Shown one piece after another: positions 18,037-26,552 of a stretch of 64,000 nt of DNA; the stretch's first letter is position 1; the number at the start of each line of letters is the position of its first letter. The translations under genes were made by a program, and so were the position numbers. The notes under the pieces are model-generated. The model was not told the DNA's origin. It saw only the letters and a list, made by a program, of their open reading frames with translations, and made no database searches. This stretch comes from Lysinibacillus sp. FSL K6-0232. Lineage in GTDB: Bacteria; Bacillota; Bacilli; Bacillales_A; Planococcaceae. The DNA lies in assembly GCF_038008325.1 (NCBI RefSeq), contig NZ_JBBOYW010000001.1, forward strand, positions 1,478,001-1,542,000, written 5' to 3'.

Positions 18037-19005
18037 TTGACAAAGAAATGGATAGTTATCGCATGGATAATTTGTACAGCTGGATTGATAGGGTGTCAGG
18101 GAAAATCAGCAAACCCTAAAATACCTGAGAGTCAACAGCTAGAAGAGCCTGTAATCTATGAACCAGCACCACAAACCAATCCTGTTGTAGAAGTGGTTGA
18201 TCCGACTACCAATACAATCATTGATACTATTTCACCACAAGCATTTGGCTATGATACAGATATGCAAGCCTATCAACAGCAAATTGCACAGCTAGCGCAA
18301 GATTTGGCAAGAGGAACAGCCACCACTGTGGGCTATGACCAGCATATGGTGCTTGATAAACTGGATGAGCAAGGGAAAATTATCAAGGGTAGACCGCATA
18401 CAATTTTAAAAGAGCGTGAATTAGTGGAAAGCATACTAGCTGTTTCTGCAACAGGTGGGCAGGTAGAAATGCCACTTACGATTACTAAAAGTAGCTACTC
18501 TCTTGACGATATTCCTTATTTAGAGGATGTTGTTGTAGCAACTTATACGACTTATTTTAATCGTGCAGAGGTAGGCAGGAATAAAAATATTGAGCTTTCT
18601 GCCAAGGCCATTCATAACATAATTGTTGGCAGTGGCGATTATTTTTCCTTTAACCATATTGTAGGACCAAGAGATGAGGCAAATGGCTACCAGCCTGCAC
18701 CAGAAATTATAAATAAGCAAATTGTGATGGGCATTGGTGGAGGGATTTGCCAAACATCCTCCACCTTATTTAATGCTGTAGATCAAATTCCAGTGAAATT
18801 GATTGAGCGTCATCACCATTCATTAAATATTGGCTATGTGCCAAGAGGAAGGGATGCCACTGTTGCCTATGGTAGCTTAGATTTTCGCTTTCAAAATATT
18901 AGCGATGCACCATTTTTAATCAAATCCATCTATGGAGATGATTTTCTAACGATTGAAATTCGAACAGCAGAAAAATATGTAGCCCTTGTTACAAAGCAGC
19001 AATAG
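18037..19005 (+). CDS. VanW-family lipoprotein
   Basis: 322 residues. The N-terminus is a lipoprotein signal with lipobox LIGC at about residue 17-20, so the protein is likely anchored outside the membrane. A proline- and threonine-rich spacer follows. The C-terminal VanW domain (about 165-300) shows YFSFNHIVGPRDEANGY and GIGGGICQTSSTLFNA, the usual core of the family. VanW proteins were named after a vancomycin-resistance cluster, but their function is unknown; no van genes lie here. TTG at 18037 follows AGGTGTGAG. It is a single gene, convergent with the HAD gene with 15 bases between. Confidence 0.88.
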   Translation: MTKKWIVIAWIICTAGLIGCQGKSANPKIPESQQLEEPVIYEPAPQTNPVVEVVDPTTNTIIDTISPQAFGYDTDMQAYQQQIAQLAQDLARGTATTVGYDQHMVLDKLDEQGKIIKGRPHTILKERELVESILAVSATGGQVEMPLTITKSSYSLDDIPYLEDVVVATYTTYFNRAEVGRNKNIELSAKAIHNIIVGSGDYFSFNHIVGPRDEANGYQPAPEIINKQIVMGIGGGICQTSSTLFNAVDQIPVKLIERHHHSLNIGYVPRGRDATVAYGSLDFRFQNISDAPFLIKSIYGDDFLTIEIRTAEKYVALVTKQQ

Positions 19006-19020
19006 TGTTTAAACATATAG

Positions 19021-19647
19021 TTATGCATTATCTATAATCGTTAAAATGTCCCGTGGTGCTGCAGCTTGATAATCGGGTGCTATATGTTGGATGGCTTCTT
19101 TTGCATCATAGCCCCATGCTACCCAAATAATCGGGATACCTGCTTTTTGACAGGCGATAATATCTCGTAGCTCATCGCCAATATAGAGTATATCAGATGA
19201 TGGCATAGAGGCTGCTTTCAGAAACTTTTTCAATACTTTATCCTTGCCTGCAAAAGGGTTTGAGCAAAGCACCTCTGCTACACATTGAATACCGTTTATA
19301 TTTAGAAATGCTAAAATCGTATCCTTTGCATGAGAGGAAATAATAACGATGTGATAGCCTTTTTGCTCAAGCTCCAGCAGCACCTCCTTTATGCCATCAA
19401 AAAGATGAATATGCTGTAATGATTGGTGATACAATTGATAAAATTGCGGTAAAATCACCGGTACTTTATGCAGAGGCAAGTTTAAAAATTTACTGCGCTC
19501 TGTAAGTGATAATTTTTTTAATACCGCAATATCTTTAAATTCAAGCTCTTTTAATTGATATTTTTGTGCAATTGTATTCCATGCTGTGATAAGAGCCTTT
19601 ATAGAATTTGCCAGTGTTCCATCAAAGTCAAAAATCAGATACTTCAT
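19021..19647 (-). CDS. HAD-superfamily phosphatase (phosphoglycolate phosphatase-like)
   Basis: 208 residues. The nucleophile motif FDFDGTLANS is at the N-terminus, motif II is IIISSHAKD, the lysine of motif III is GKDKVLKKF, and motif IV is YIGDELRDIIACQKAG. A helical cap lies between motifs I and II as in phosphoglycolate phosphatase and related small-molecule phosphatases. The substrate cannot be told. The start is uncertain: ATG 19647 begins with the motif, but TTG 19653 is nearer to the AAAGGAG site. It lies 60 bases downstream of the yibF-like genes on the same strand and may be transcribed with them. Confidence 0.82.
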   Translation of the reverse strand: MKYLIFDFDGTLANSIKALITAWNTIAQKYQLKELEFKDIAVLKKLSLTERSKFLNLPLHKVPVILPQFYQLYHQSLQHIHLFDGIKEVLLELEQKGYHIVIISSHAKDTILAFLNINGIQCVAEVLCSNPFAGKDKVLKKFLKAASMPSSDILYIGDELRDIIACQKAGIPIIWVAWGYDAKEAIQHIAPDYQAAAPRDILTIIDNA

Positions 19648-19707
19648 CGTCAACACTACTCCTTTATCAGCTAATTGTATGCGAAGAAAGGCTACATCGT
19701 ATAGGCA

Positions 19708-20478
19708 CTATGCTTGGATTTTTGCCCTTGTTCTTACTAAATAATAGGCATTGATAAAGGAAGCAATAGGGATAATTAATGCAATACCAATCCCTGCACA
19801 AACAATTGTCAGCATTTCGGCACTAAACACTTTGGAATTAATAATTTCGCCAATTGAATAGGAGAGGTCTTTAAACCAAATTAATAAGCTTAAATAGCCA
19901 CCAAAGAAAGCGAAAAATAACGTATTCGTATCAGTTCCTAAAATATCTCTTCCAATGCTTAGACCAGCTGTAAATAGCGATTTTCGACTAATTGCAGGAT
20001 TGCGATGAAAAATTTCATGCATGGAAGAAGCAATGGAAATAGCTACATCCATAATTGCTCCAATGGTACTCATAATAATAACAGACGCCCCAATTTGCAC
20101 AAAGTTGACCCCGATATATAAGGAAAAAATACTGATTTCCTCCGTGGATTCCTCACTAAAGCCCTGAATCATTGATTTCTTCGTAACGAACGTAATAAAA
20201 AGCAATAAAATAACAATGGTCACCATTGTAGCAATAAAGGCTGTAATGGTTTTGCTGCTTGTTTTATTAATATAAAATAGGCTAATCCAGCTAATAATGG
20301 TGCAGGCAATAAACGTTAAAATAACAGGGCTATTTTTAGGATTTGTCATTAAAAAAATTGTAATAAAGAGCACCCCAAAATTTAAAAATAATGATAGGAA
20401 GGAACGCAGCCCTTGCTTGCCACCTATCACGATCATTAAAAGACATAAAATAATGGCTAATAAAACAATAACATTCAT
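19708..20478 (-). CDS. YibE/F-family membrane protein (short partner)
   Basis: 256 residues with about seven or eight hydrophobic helices and no soluble N-terminal domain. It matches the membrane part of the YibE/F family; the pattern GAIMDVAISIASSMHEI at about 150 is shared with the upstream gene, which has GAVMDVSITMTSSIFAL. The two genes therefore look like paralogues that may form a two-component membrane complex. The start overlaps the end of the upstream gene by four bases. Function is unknown in the literature known to me; a channel or transporter is a fair guess, no more. Confidence 0.78.
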   Translation of the reverse strand: MNVIVLLAIILCLLMIVIGGKQGLRSFLSLFLNFGVLFITIFLMTNPKNSPVILTFIACTIISWISLFYINKTSSKTITAFIATMVTIVILLLFITFVTKKSMIQGFSEESTEEISIFSLYIGVNFVQIGASVIIMSTIGAIMDVAISIASSMHEIFHRNPAISRKSLFTAGLSIGRDILGTDTNTLFFAFFGGYLSLLIWFKDLSYSIGEIINSKVFSAEMLTIVCAGIGIALIIPIASFINAYYLVRTRAKIQA

Positions 20479-21584
20479 CCTTCAACCTTCTTTCGATTAA
20501 TGAAAAATATAGCAATATACTGGCTAATCGGAATCGTTAAAACAACACCGATACCACCTGCTAAGGCACGCGCTAGCTCTAACGAAAGATTTAAGGAAAG
20601 TGTAAGTCCTAATGGATAGGAATTTTTTAAATACAGAATAATCATTGGAATGGAGCCACACAGATAAGCAAAAAATAAAATACTTGTAATAGTACCCATA
20701 ATATCCTTGCCGATTTCCTGCCCTGAAGCTTTTAAAGCCTGCACAGAAATTGTAGGGTCTTGCTCATATAAAGCAAAGATGGAGGATGTCATTGTAATGG
20801 ATACATCCATCACTGCGCCAAGTGAGCCAATAAATAATCCCGCCATAAAAACGGTGTGATAAGGGCGTGTTAAAAACTGCATTTCCTCATAGCGAAGTCC
20901 ATTTTCACCCGTTAGCCACATTACGATAGAGCTAATAACAAGGGCAATCGCTGTACCAAGCAATGTTGAAATAATTGCCGCATATGTTTTTGTATGAAAG
21001 CCACTAATAAGTAGCAATGAAATCATTGTAAATAAAATCGCACAAATGCCACTAATCAATAATAAGCTTATATGACCATGCTTCACATAAAGGTCTAAAG
21101 CAAACGATAAAACAAGTACATTCATCACTAAACTAATAATGGCAAATAAACCTTGCCTTTTGCCAATAATTAATAAGGCGAAAATAAAAATCCAAGCAAT
21201 GATCACAATTGTTTGATCCCGCTTTACATCTATAATCGTTCCAGTTAGCTCGTTTTGCGTTGTTTGAGCATTAATGGCAACAAAAATTTTGTGACCAACA
21301 TGATATTGCTGGTCAAAAGCACCTGATGAGGAATATTCATTGGTTAGGTGAATTTGTTGCCCCTTCTGCTGCCCGTTTTTAATAACGGCTGTAAGATGCT
21401 GTGTAAATAAATTATCATTATTCTCATACATATCTGTTGTTGGCTCGGATGCTGTCGCCTCTGCTTTTATGACCTCTGCAATGGGACGCTTATAAAATTG
21501 CTCATTGTGATGCACAAAAATAATCGAAGCGATACAGCAAAGTGCTAATAAGCCATAGCATGCTGTTTTTTTGAAAATTTGCAA
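20475..21584 (-). CDS. YibE/F-family membrane protein (long partner)
   Basis: 369 residues. One N-terminal helix (about 5-22) is followed by an extracytoplasmic region of about 100 residues with a small beta-rich segment (YHVGHKIFVAINAQ, TGTIIDVKRDQTIV), then about seven helices forming the YibE/F domain. The start TTG at 21584 follows GGGGGTGA; in-frame codons further upstream fall inside that site. It is coupled by a four-base overlap to the shorter partner. The upstream region contains 21-bp-period repeats shared with another site in this window. Confidence 0.78.
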   Translation of the reverse strand: MQIFKKTACYGLLALCCIASIIFVHHNEQFYKRPIAEVIKAEATASEPTTDMYENNDNLFTQHLTAVIKNGQQKGQQIHLTNEYSSSGAFDQQYHVGHKIFVAINAQTTQNELTGTIIDVKRDQTIVIIAWIFIFALLIIGKRQGLFAIISLVMNVLVLSFALDLYVKHGHISLLLISGICAILFTMISLLLISGFHTKTYAAIISTLLGTAIALVISSIVMWLTGENGLRYEEMQFLTRPYHTVFMAGLFIGSLGAVMDVSITMTSSIFALYEQDPTISVQALKASGQEIGKDIMGTITSILFFAYLCGSIPMIILYLKNSYPLGLTLSLNLSLELARALAGGIGVVLTIPISQYIAIFFINRKKVEG

Positions 21585-21603
21585 ATGAATCACCCCCAAT
21601 TAT

Positions 21604-21666
21604 TATACAGAAAGAGAAGCGAAAGTGACGGATAGACCTCCAAAATAAACGGATAGCGCACCCAAA
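21604..21666. repeat. 21-bp-period intergenic repeat, family A, two clear units
   Basis: Units 21625-21645 and 21646-21666 share GTGACGGATAG or TAAACGGATAG at the same phase, followed by a variable part ending CCNAAA. A third weaker unit ends at 21624 with GCGAAA. The array lies between the divergent yibE-like gene and the gerA-like gene. The same unit occurs five times at 38259-38363. Confidence 0.7.
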
Positions 21667-21700
21667 TCATCTGCATATTTTTCATCACCATGGAGAAAAT

Positions 21701-23215
21701 ATGCGTAAGTGTATTTATAATTTTAATAAATGTGCTAATCTTGAGCTGGCTCAGTGGGAGATGAGAAGTATTTCAACAATGGAATTAAATATAAAAATAT
21801 TGAAATCACTATTTCAACGCTCTGCTGATGTACAATTTCAACAGTATCAATTTCAGCAATATACGGTACATTTTATAACATGTGATGCCATGGTTAATGA
21901 ACAAATGCTACAGGCAGTTGTTGTTCAGCGGGTTCAGGCCTTATTAGAGGACATCTCTGATGAAGCGTTGGAGGAGCAAATTGAGCAGTATTTATATATT
22001 CCTTCTTTGCAAAAGGTGGTAACAAAGGAGGAGGCTATTACAAAGGTTTATAGAGGTCATGTGCTAATATATATTGAAGAGGTTCAATTGCTTTATGCAA
22101 GTGATATTGCGCAAAAGCCTAATCGAGAGCCTGGTGAAACAACGCTGGAGCTTGTGGTGAAAGGACCTAGGGATGATTTTATTGAAGATGTTTTTATTAA
22201 TATCGCTTTATTAAGAAAACGGCTACCAACAAACTCCTTTAGTGTTGATACATTAGAAATTGGTAAGCGCTCGAAAACAACCGTAGCTGTTCTTTATATG
22301 GATGATATTGTCAATAAAAATATGTTAGAGCGTATAAAGGTACAGCTTCAAAAGGTTGATTCAGATATTGTGATAAATGGTGACCTTTTGATGGAGGTGG
22401 TTGAAGAAACAGGTAAGGTTTTGCCTCGGCATGATTATACGGCTCGCCCTGATTCAGCCATTCAGTCATTAATTCGAGGAAGAATTTTAGTTATGGTTGA
22501 TGGCGTTTCTTATGCTATTATTACACCTGCCAATATTATGTTGCTTTTTAAATCAGGTGAGGATAATGAATATCCAATAATTGTTAGCTCAATGGAACGC
22601 TTGCTTCGGATTGTAGGCGTGTTAATTAGTATGCTGCTGCCAGGATTTTGGCTTGCACTGACAACATATCATCAAGAGCAGCTACCATTCCTGTTATTAG
22701 CAACAATTGTAGAATCAAGAACAGGGCTACCGTTTCCAACCATTCTAGAAATATTAATGATGCTCTTTATGTTTGAGCTATTTCGAGAGGCCAATTTACG
22801 TTTGCCAAGTGCCATTAGCGGCTCTGTTAGCGTAGTGGGCGGATTAATTATTGGGGATGCTGCCATTAAAGCAGGTGTCACAAGCCCTTCTATGATTGTG
22901 GTCATTGCCATTTCAAGTATTGCTGCCTTTACACTCGTGAACCAATCCTTTGTGACAGCTATGAGTATTTTTCGCTTAATTATTATTATTGCGGCTGCTT
23001 TTTTTGGCTTATTTGGCTTTTTTATTTCCGTATTTTTCATCCTATTATATACAGCAAATATGCGTGTTCTAGGTGTACCATATATTAACTTTAGTGCAGA
23101 TTTTGAAAAGGGCAATATTCGAAAATCTTTATTGCGCTTAACACCAAAAGGCTATAGCAGACGACCAGCCTTTTTAAAGCCCGAGGATGGAACACGTACT
23201 ACCATTAAAAAATAA
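21701..23215 (+). CDS. GerA-family spore germination receptor subunit A
   Basis: 504 residues. The N-terminal half (about 40-260) is the soluble region of GerAA-type proteins, with KGPRDDFIEDVFINIALLRKRL and GRILVMVDG typical of the family. The C-terminal half has about five or six membrane helices, including PGFWLALTTYHQEQLPF and the SAISGSVSVVGGLIIG region. These proteins sit in the spore inner membrane and sense germinants with B and C partners. No B or C gene is adjacent, which is unusual. The start is uncertain: ATG 21701 has GGAG at good spacing, but ATG 21761 or 21779 would fit the family length better. Confidence 0.87.
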   Translation: MRKCIYNFNKCANLELAQWEMRSISTMELNIKILKSLFQRSADVQFQQYQFQQYTVHFITCDAMVNEQMLQAVVVQRVQALLEDISDEALEEQIEQYLYIPSLQKVVTKEEAITKVYRGHVLIYIEEVQLLYASDIAQKPNREPGETTLELVVKGPRDDFIEDVFINIALLRKRLPTNSFSVDTLEIGKRSKTTVAVLYMDDIVNKNMLERIKVQLQKVDSDIVINGDLLMEVVEETGKVLPRHDYTARPDSAIQSLIRGRILVMVDGVSYAIITPANIMLLFKSGEDNEYPIIVSSMERLLRIVGVLISMLLPGFWLALTTYHQEQLPFLLLATIVESRTGLPFPTILEILMMLFMFELFREANLRLPSAISGSVSVVGGLIIGDAAIKAGVTSPSMIVVIAISSIAAFTLVNQSFVTAMSIFRLIIIIAAAFFGLFGFFISVFFILLYTANMRVLGVPYINFSADFEKGNIRKSLLRLTPKGYSRRPAFLKPEDGTRTTIKK

Positions 23216-23216
23216 T

Positions 23217-23252
23217 GGGACTGTCGTGAAGAGCTTCTCGACAGTCCCATTG
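23217..23252 (+). terminator. Hairpin after the gerA-like gene
   Basis: ATGGGACTGTCG pairs perfectly with CGACAGTCCCAT around a 12-base loop. No T-run follows, so termination here is likely but not certain. Confidence 0.55.
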
Positions 23253-23421
23253 CTACTCAGCTTGATTACAACTTCATTTTTCATATTTTATAAAATAAAA
23301 ATTGATTTTATAGCTTAATTTATGTAGGATATACAAGCAATGTTTGCTTACAAATGAAAAATAAAGTTAATTATCTTTAAATTTTTGTTAATTTCTAGAA
23401 GATGAGGAAGTTCCGCTTTTT

Positions 23422-24729
23422 ATGAAAAATCGAAAAATAAAACTAATTTTAATACTATCAGCAATGTTATTATGCCTGTTTACAAGCTTAAATATTATTA
23501 TATCCTATGTAAAAATAAAAAAGACTGTTGAGGAGTCTATTACGAATCAAAGCTTAGAAGCTGCTATTTCTATTGCTTCTTCTATTGATACAGATACATA
23601 TAAGGAATTTTTAGAGGACCCCCAAAAAAATGATTATTATTGGGAAATAAGAAGCTACTTAAATGATGCAAGAGTAAAAATAGGCGCTTTATTTGTGTAT
23701 ACAATTAAGGTGGATAATCCAGAAGTGTCAAAGGCAATGATTATGGGGATGCCAAGAGATGCTACACAGAATTTTGATATTGGTGAAATTTGTACGGTGC
23801 CTGCTAGTGAAGTTCGTAAAGCTTATTATGGTGAAACCTATGTAACAAAGATTATTGATGATGTTGTACATGGTTCTTATGTTTCCGTTGGTGCACCCAT
23901 TAAAGATGAGGTAGGCGAAATTGTCGGTTATCTTGGCATTGATATTAGTGCAGATATGTTAAATGGTATTAAAGGAAAAATTATAAAAGATAATATTTTT
24001 ATGTTGATTTTCAATGGTGTCTTAATTTTAGTGGTGATTGCTTCCTTTTTATTGCTACAAAGATGGTATCAAAAAGAGGTGGCAAAGGAAGTCGGTGCTA
24101 CAGAGGATACATACCAAGCTGAAATTAAAACATTAATTGCTTCCGTATCATCGTTACGCCATGATTTTACAAATCATATTCAAGTGTTACACGGACTGCT
24201 GCAATTAGAAAAAACAGAGCAGGCAAAGCAATATTTATGCTCATTATCGAAAGATGTACAAGCCATTAAGTCTTTGCAATTAAATATAGATCATCCAGGT
24301 TTATCAATTTTATTGCAAACGAAAAAATTAACAGCTCAAAATCATAATATTGATATGGAATTTACCATTGCTGAAAATGCCTTTCCTAACATTAAAACAA
24401 CGGATTTAATTAAAATTTTATCGAATTTAATTGATAATGCGATTGAGGCAGCTACTGAATTGCCAGAGGATCAGCGTAAAATTATAATTTGCTGTAAAGC
24501 GGATGACAGCTACTATGAATTTAGTGTAACAAATACAGGGCCGAATATTGAAGATGCCAATTATATATTTGACCAAGGCTTCTCTACAAAAAAACAAGAG
24601 AATGGAAGAATTAGAGGGCAGGGCTTATTTATTGTGAAGGAAACGATTCAAAAATATAACGGTCAGATTGTTTTCGATTCATCCAAATATCATGAAACAA
24701 CAGTTATTGTTAAAATTCCAGTGAAATAA
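23422..24729 (+). CDS. Orphan sensor histidine kinase (SpoOB/CitA-like phosphoacceptor)
   Basis: 435 residues. There are two membrane helices (about 8-28 and 193-212) around an extracytoplasmic sensor region of about 160 residues that looks like a single Cache/PAS-type domain (VSVGAPIKDEVGEIVGYLGIDIS at its end). The kinase core follows, with the phosphoacceptor in LRHDFTNHIQVLHGLL and ATP-binding motifs NLIDNAIEAA, FDQGFSTK and GRIRGQGLF. This is the CitA/DcuS/YxjM-like type rather than the EnvZ type. No response regulator is next to it on either side. The ATG is 11 bases after GAGGAAG. The ligand is unknown. Confidence 0.85.
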   Translation: MKNRKIKLILILSAMLLCLFTSLNIIISYVKIKKTVEESITNQSLEAAISIASSIDTDTYKEFLEDPQKNDYYWEIRSYLNDARVKIGALFVYTIKVDNPEVSKAMIMGMPRDATQNFDIGEICTVPASEVRKAYYGETYVTKIIDDVVHGSYVSVGAPIKDEVGEIVGYLGIDISADMLNGIKGKIIKDNIFMLIFNGVLILVVIASFLLLQRWYQKEVAKEVGATEDTYQAEIKTLIASVSSLRHDFTNHIQVLHGLLQLEKTEQAKQYLCSLSKDVQAIKSLQLNIDHPGLSILLQTKKLTAQNHNIDMEFTIAENAFPNIKTTDLIKILSNLIDNAIEAATELPEDQRKIIICCKADDSYYEFSVTNTGPNIEDANYIFDQGFSTKKQENGRIRGQGLFIVKETIQKYNGQIVFDSSKYHETTVIVKIPVK

Positions 24730-24816
24730 GAGCTACACAGATGGAACTGGTAATGGTATCCTAAGGAATATTATCTTGTAGTAGCAGGCTAAAAAACTAT
24801 ATAAAGGATGAAATGT

Positions 24817-25041
24817 ATGACATTTGAAGAGATATTACCACGCTTAAAGGCAGGCCAAAAGGTGATTCGTGAAGGCTGGGGTGGCGCTGAGCTCTATGTA
24901 AAGCTTGTTGGTCAAGGCGAGCATGATGGCGAAATATTGAACCCTTATTTTTTAATTAATGTACGAGGTGAGGGCTATACAATGTTTACGCCTACTGTGT
25001 GTGACATATTAGCAGAAGATTGGGGCATTGTAGAATTATGA
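24817..25041 (+). CDS. DUF2829 domain protein, Tad2-like (anti-Thoeris family)
   Basis: 74 residues covering the whole DUF2829 fold: LPRLKAGQKVIREGW at the N-terminus, LNPYFLINVRGEGYT in the middle, and TPTVCDILAEDWGIV at the end. Proteins of this family are common in phages; Tad2 members bind and sequester the cyclic ADP-ribose signal of Thoeris defence. Here the gene stands alone between a histidine kinase and an SDR gene, with no phage genes near. Whether it binds a nucleotide signal is inference. ATG 24817 is six bases after AAAGGATGA, and ATG 24808 overlaps that site. A hairpin follows the stop. Confidence 0.75.
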   Translation: MTFEEILPRLKAGQKVIREGWGGAELYVKLVGQGEHDGEILNPYFLINVRGEGYTMFTPTVCDILAEDWGIVEL

Positions 25042-25042
25042 T

Positions 25043-25080
25043 GAAAGAAGTCATCTCGTAGTGGGATGGCTTCTTTCTAT
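25043..25080 (+). terminator. Hairpin after the DUF2829 gene
   Basis: GAAAGAAGTCATC pairs with GATGGCTTCTTTC (one G-T pair) around an eight-base loop. The T-run after it is weak, and the downstream SDR ribosome site begins at once. Confidence 0.6.
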
Positions 25081-25093
25081 AAGGAGCTATTAT

Positions 25094-25849
25094 ATGAAGT
25101 TTGAAGAATATAACAATAAAACAGTATTTATTACGGGAGCAGCCTCGGGTATTGGCTATGCTCAGGCTGCTGCATTTTTAGAAAACGGGGCAAATGTATT
25201 TGGCTTTGATGTAGAGGAGCGAGGACTAATCGATTTACAGCAACAATATCCTGAGCGCTTTGCCTACAAGGTAGGAAGTGTTTGTGAGCATAAGGCTGTG
25301 GAGCAGGCGTATGTAGCAGCAATATTGAGATTTCAACAAATTGATATTTTATGTAATACGGCGGGTATTTTAGATGGCTTTGCCAAAACGCTTGAAACAG
25401 ATGAGACGCTATGGGATAACGTTATGAATACCAATGTCAAGGGAACATTTTTTGTGACAAATATGCTATTACCACATATGGTGGAGCGTGGCGCTGGTAC
25501 AATTGTTAATATGGCCTCCATTGCGGGGCTTGTTGCGGGTGGCGGTGGAGCAGCCTATACAGCTTCCAAGCATGCCATTGTTGGCTATACAAAGCAGCTA
25601 GATTTAGATTATTGTCGCATGGGAATTCGTGCAAATGCAATTGCGCCAGGAGCCATTCAAACGCCGATGAATCAGGCGGACTTTGAAGGGGATGGCGAGA
25701 TGGCGAAATGGGTAGCCGACGAAACGCCAGCAGGCCGCTGGGCGCAGCCTTATGAGGTCGCAAATTTAACGCTATTTCTAGCAAGCTCAGCCGCAGATTA
25801 TATTCATGGAGCAGTGCTACCAATCGATGGAGGCTGGCTCATAAAATAG
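25094..25849 (+). CDS. Short-chain dehydrogenase/reductase
   Basis: 251 residues. A classical SDR: NAD(P)-binding TGAASGIG at about residue 14, CNTAGIL, the catalytic serine in NMASIAG, YTASKHA with the catalytic tyrosine and lysine, and the C-terminal GAVLPIDGGW. The acidic residue after the second strand (GFDVEE) suggests preference for NAD over NADP. Databases often name such proteins 3-oxoacyl-ACP reductase or glucose dehydrogenase; neither can be supported here. ATG 25094 follows AAGGAGC. The neighbours give no pathway. Confidence 0.88.
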   Translation: MKFEEYNNKTVFITGAASGIGYAQAAAFLENGANVFGFDVEERGLIDLQQQYPERFAYKVGSVCEHKAVEQAYVAAILRFQQIDILCNTAGILDGFAKTLETDETLWDNVMNTNVKGTFFVTNMLLPHMVERGAGTIVNMASIAGLVAGGGGAAYTASKHAIVGYTKQLDLDYCRMGIRANAIAPGAIQTPMNQADFEGDGEMAKWVADETPAGRWAQPYEVANLTLFLASSAADYIHGAVLPIDGGWLIK

Positions 25850-25851
25850 TC

Positions 25852-25881
25852 TTGTTCACTGCGATAGTCCTTTGCTATAAT
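25852..25881 (+). promoter_or_regulatory. Probable sigma-A promoter for queT
   Basis: TTGTTC (25852-25857) and TATAAT (25876-25881) are separated by 18 bases. Transcription would start near 25888, giving a leader of about 110 bases before the TTG start of queT. Confidence 0.7.
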
Positions 25882-25887
25882 ACGCAC

Positions 25888-25993
25888 GTAAGCAAAAATT
25901 CGCTTGCACTACGGCACTTCAGATAGGGCAATTTGCTCTCTTCCTTTGGTCGTAGTTATTACTAAAATAGCGATGTGCTATTTTACAAAGGAG
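25888..25993 (+). promoter_or_regulatory. Structured mRNA leader upstream of queT, candidate riboswitch
   Basis: The leader can fold into several helices: GTAAGC with GCTTGC, ACTACG (25908-25913) with CGTAGT (25951-25956) enclosing GGGCA/TGCTC, and an AAAATAGC/GCTATTTT hairpin (25964-25984) that ends three bases before the AAAGGAG ribosome site. queT genes are often controlled by preQ1 riboswitches. I could not match this leader to the preQ1-I or preQ1-II consensus, so the class and ligand are open. Confidence 0.45.
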
Positions 25994-26000
25994 AATAAAA

Positions 26001-26510
26001 TTGAATACATCGATTGTAAAAGAGTCGGGTCGTATTTCTGTAAGTGAGCTTACAAAAACGGCACTTGTTGCAGCTTTATACGTAGCTGTAACGGTTTTAT
26101 TGTCAGTTATTAGCTTTGGCGCTGTTCAGCTACGATTGTCAGAGATGTTTAATTATCTGGCATTGTACAATAAGCGTTATGTTGTGGCGGTCACATTAGG
26201 CGTTATACTTGCCAATTTTATGTCGCCAACATGGATATTGGATGTCCCTATTGGGGGCATTGCGACCTTTCTTGTGTTAATTCTTTGCAGACGCGTAACA
26301 AAGCATATGACAAACGATATTGGAAAAATGGTGGTAACCGCATTGATTTTTGCTGTATCAATGTTTACGGTTGCTGGACAATTAACGATTTTGTATGACC
26401 TTCCTTTTTGGGCGACATGGTTGACTGTAGGAATTGGAGAATTATTGTCCATGACTGTTGGTGGACTAACGATTTATTTATTAAATAAAAAAATTGATTT
26501 ATCAAAATAA
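26001..26510 (+). CDS. queT: Queuosine precursor transporter QueT
   Basis: 169 residues with about five or six membrane helices. It matches the QueT family, the substrate-binding (S) component of an ECF-type transporter for a queuosine precursor such as preQ1. Family-like stretches are AALYVAVTVLLSVISFGAVQLRLSE, cited here as VQLRLSEMFNYLALYN, and GVILANFMSP with PIGGIATFLV. It would use shared ECF energising subunits encoded elsewhere. The start is TTG at 26001 after AAAGGAG. It is a single gene with its own promoter, a structured leader and a strong terminator. Confidence 0.88.
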   Translation: MNTSIVKESGRISVSELTKTALVAALYVAVTVLLSVISFGAVQLRLSEMFNYLALYNKRYVVAVTLGVILANFMSPTWILDVPIGGIATFLVLILCRRVTKHMTNDIGKMVVTALIFAVSMFTVAGQLTILYDLPFWATWLTVGIGELLSMTVGGLTIYLLNKKIDLSK

Positions 26511-26517
26511 AATTTCA

Positions 26518-26552
26518 GGCGAGCCGCCATATTAGGAGGCTCGTCTTTTTTA
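26518..26552 (+). terminator. Terminator after queT
   Basis: GGCGAGCCGCC pairs with GGAGGCTCGTC (one mismatch and one G-T pair) around ATATTA and is followed by seven Ts. Confidence 0.92.

Noticed and set aside
25888..25993. preQ1-I or preQ1-II riboswitch call for the queT leader
   Set aside because: The conserved cores of these classes could not be found by eye, so only an unclassified structured leader is reported.
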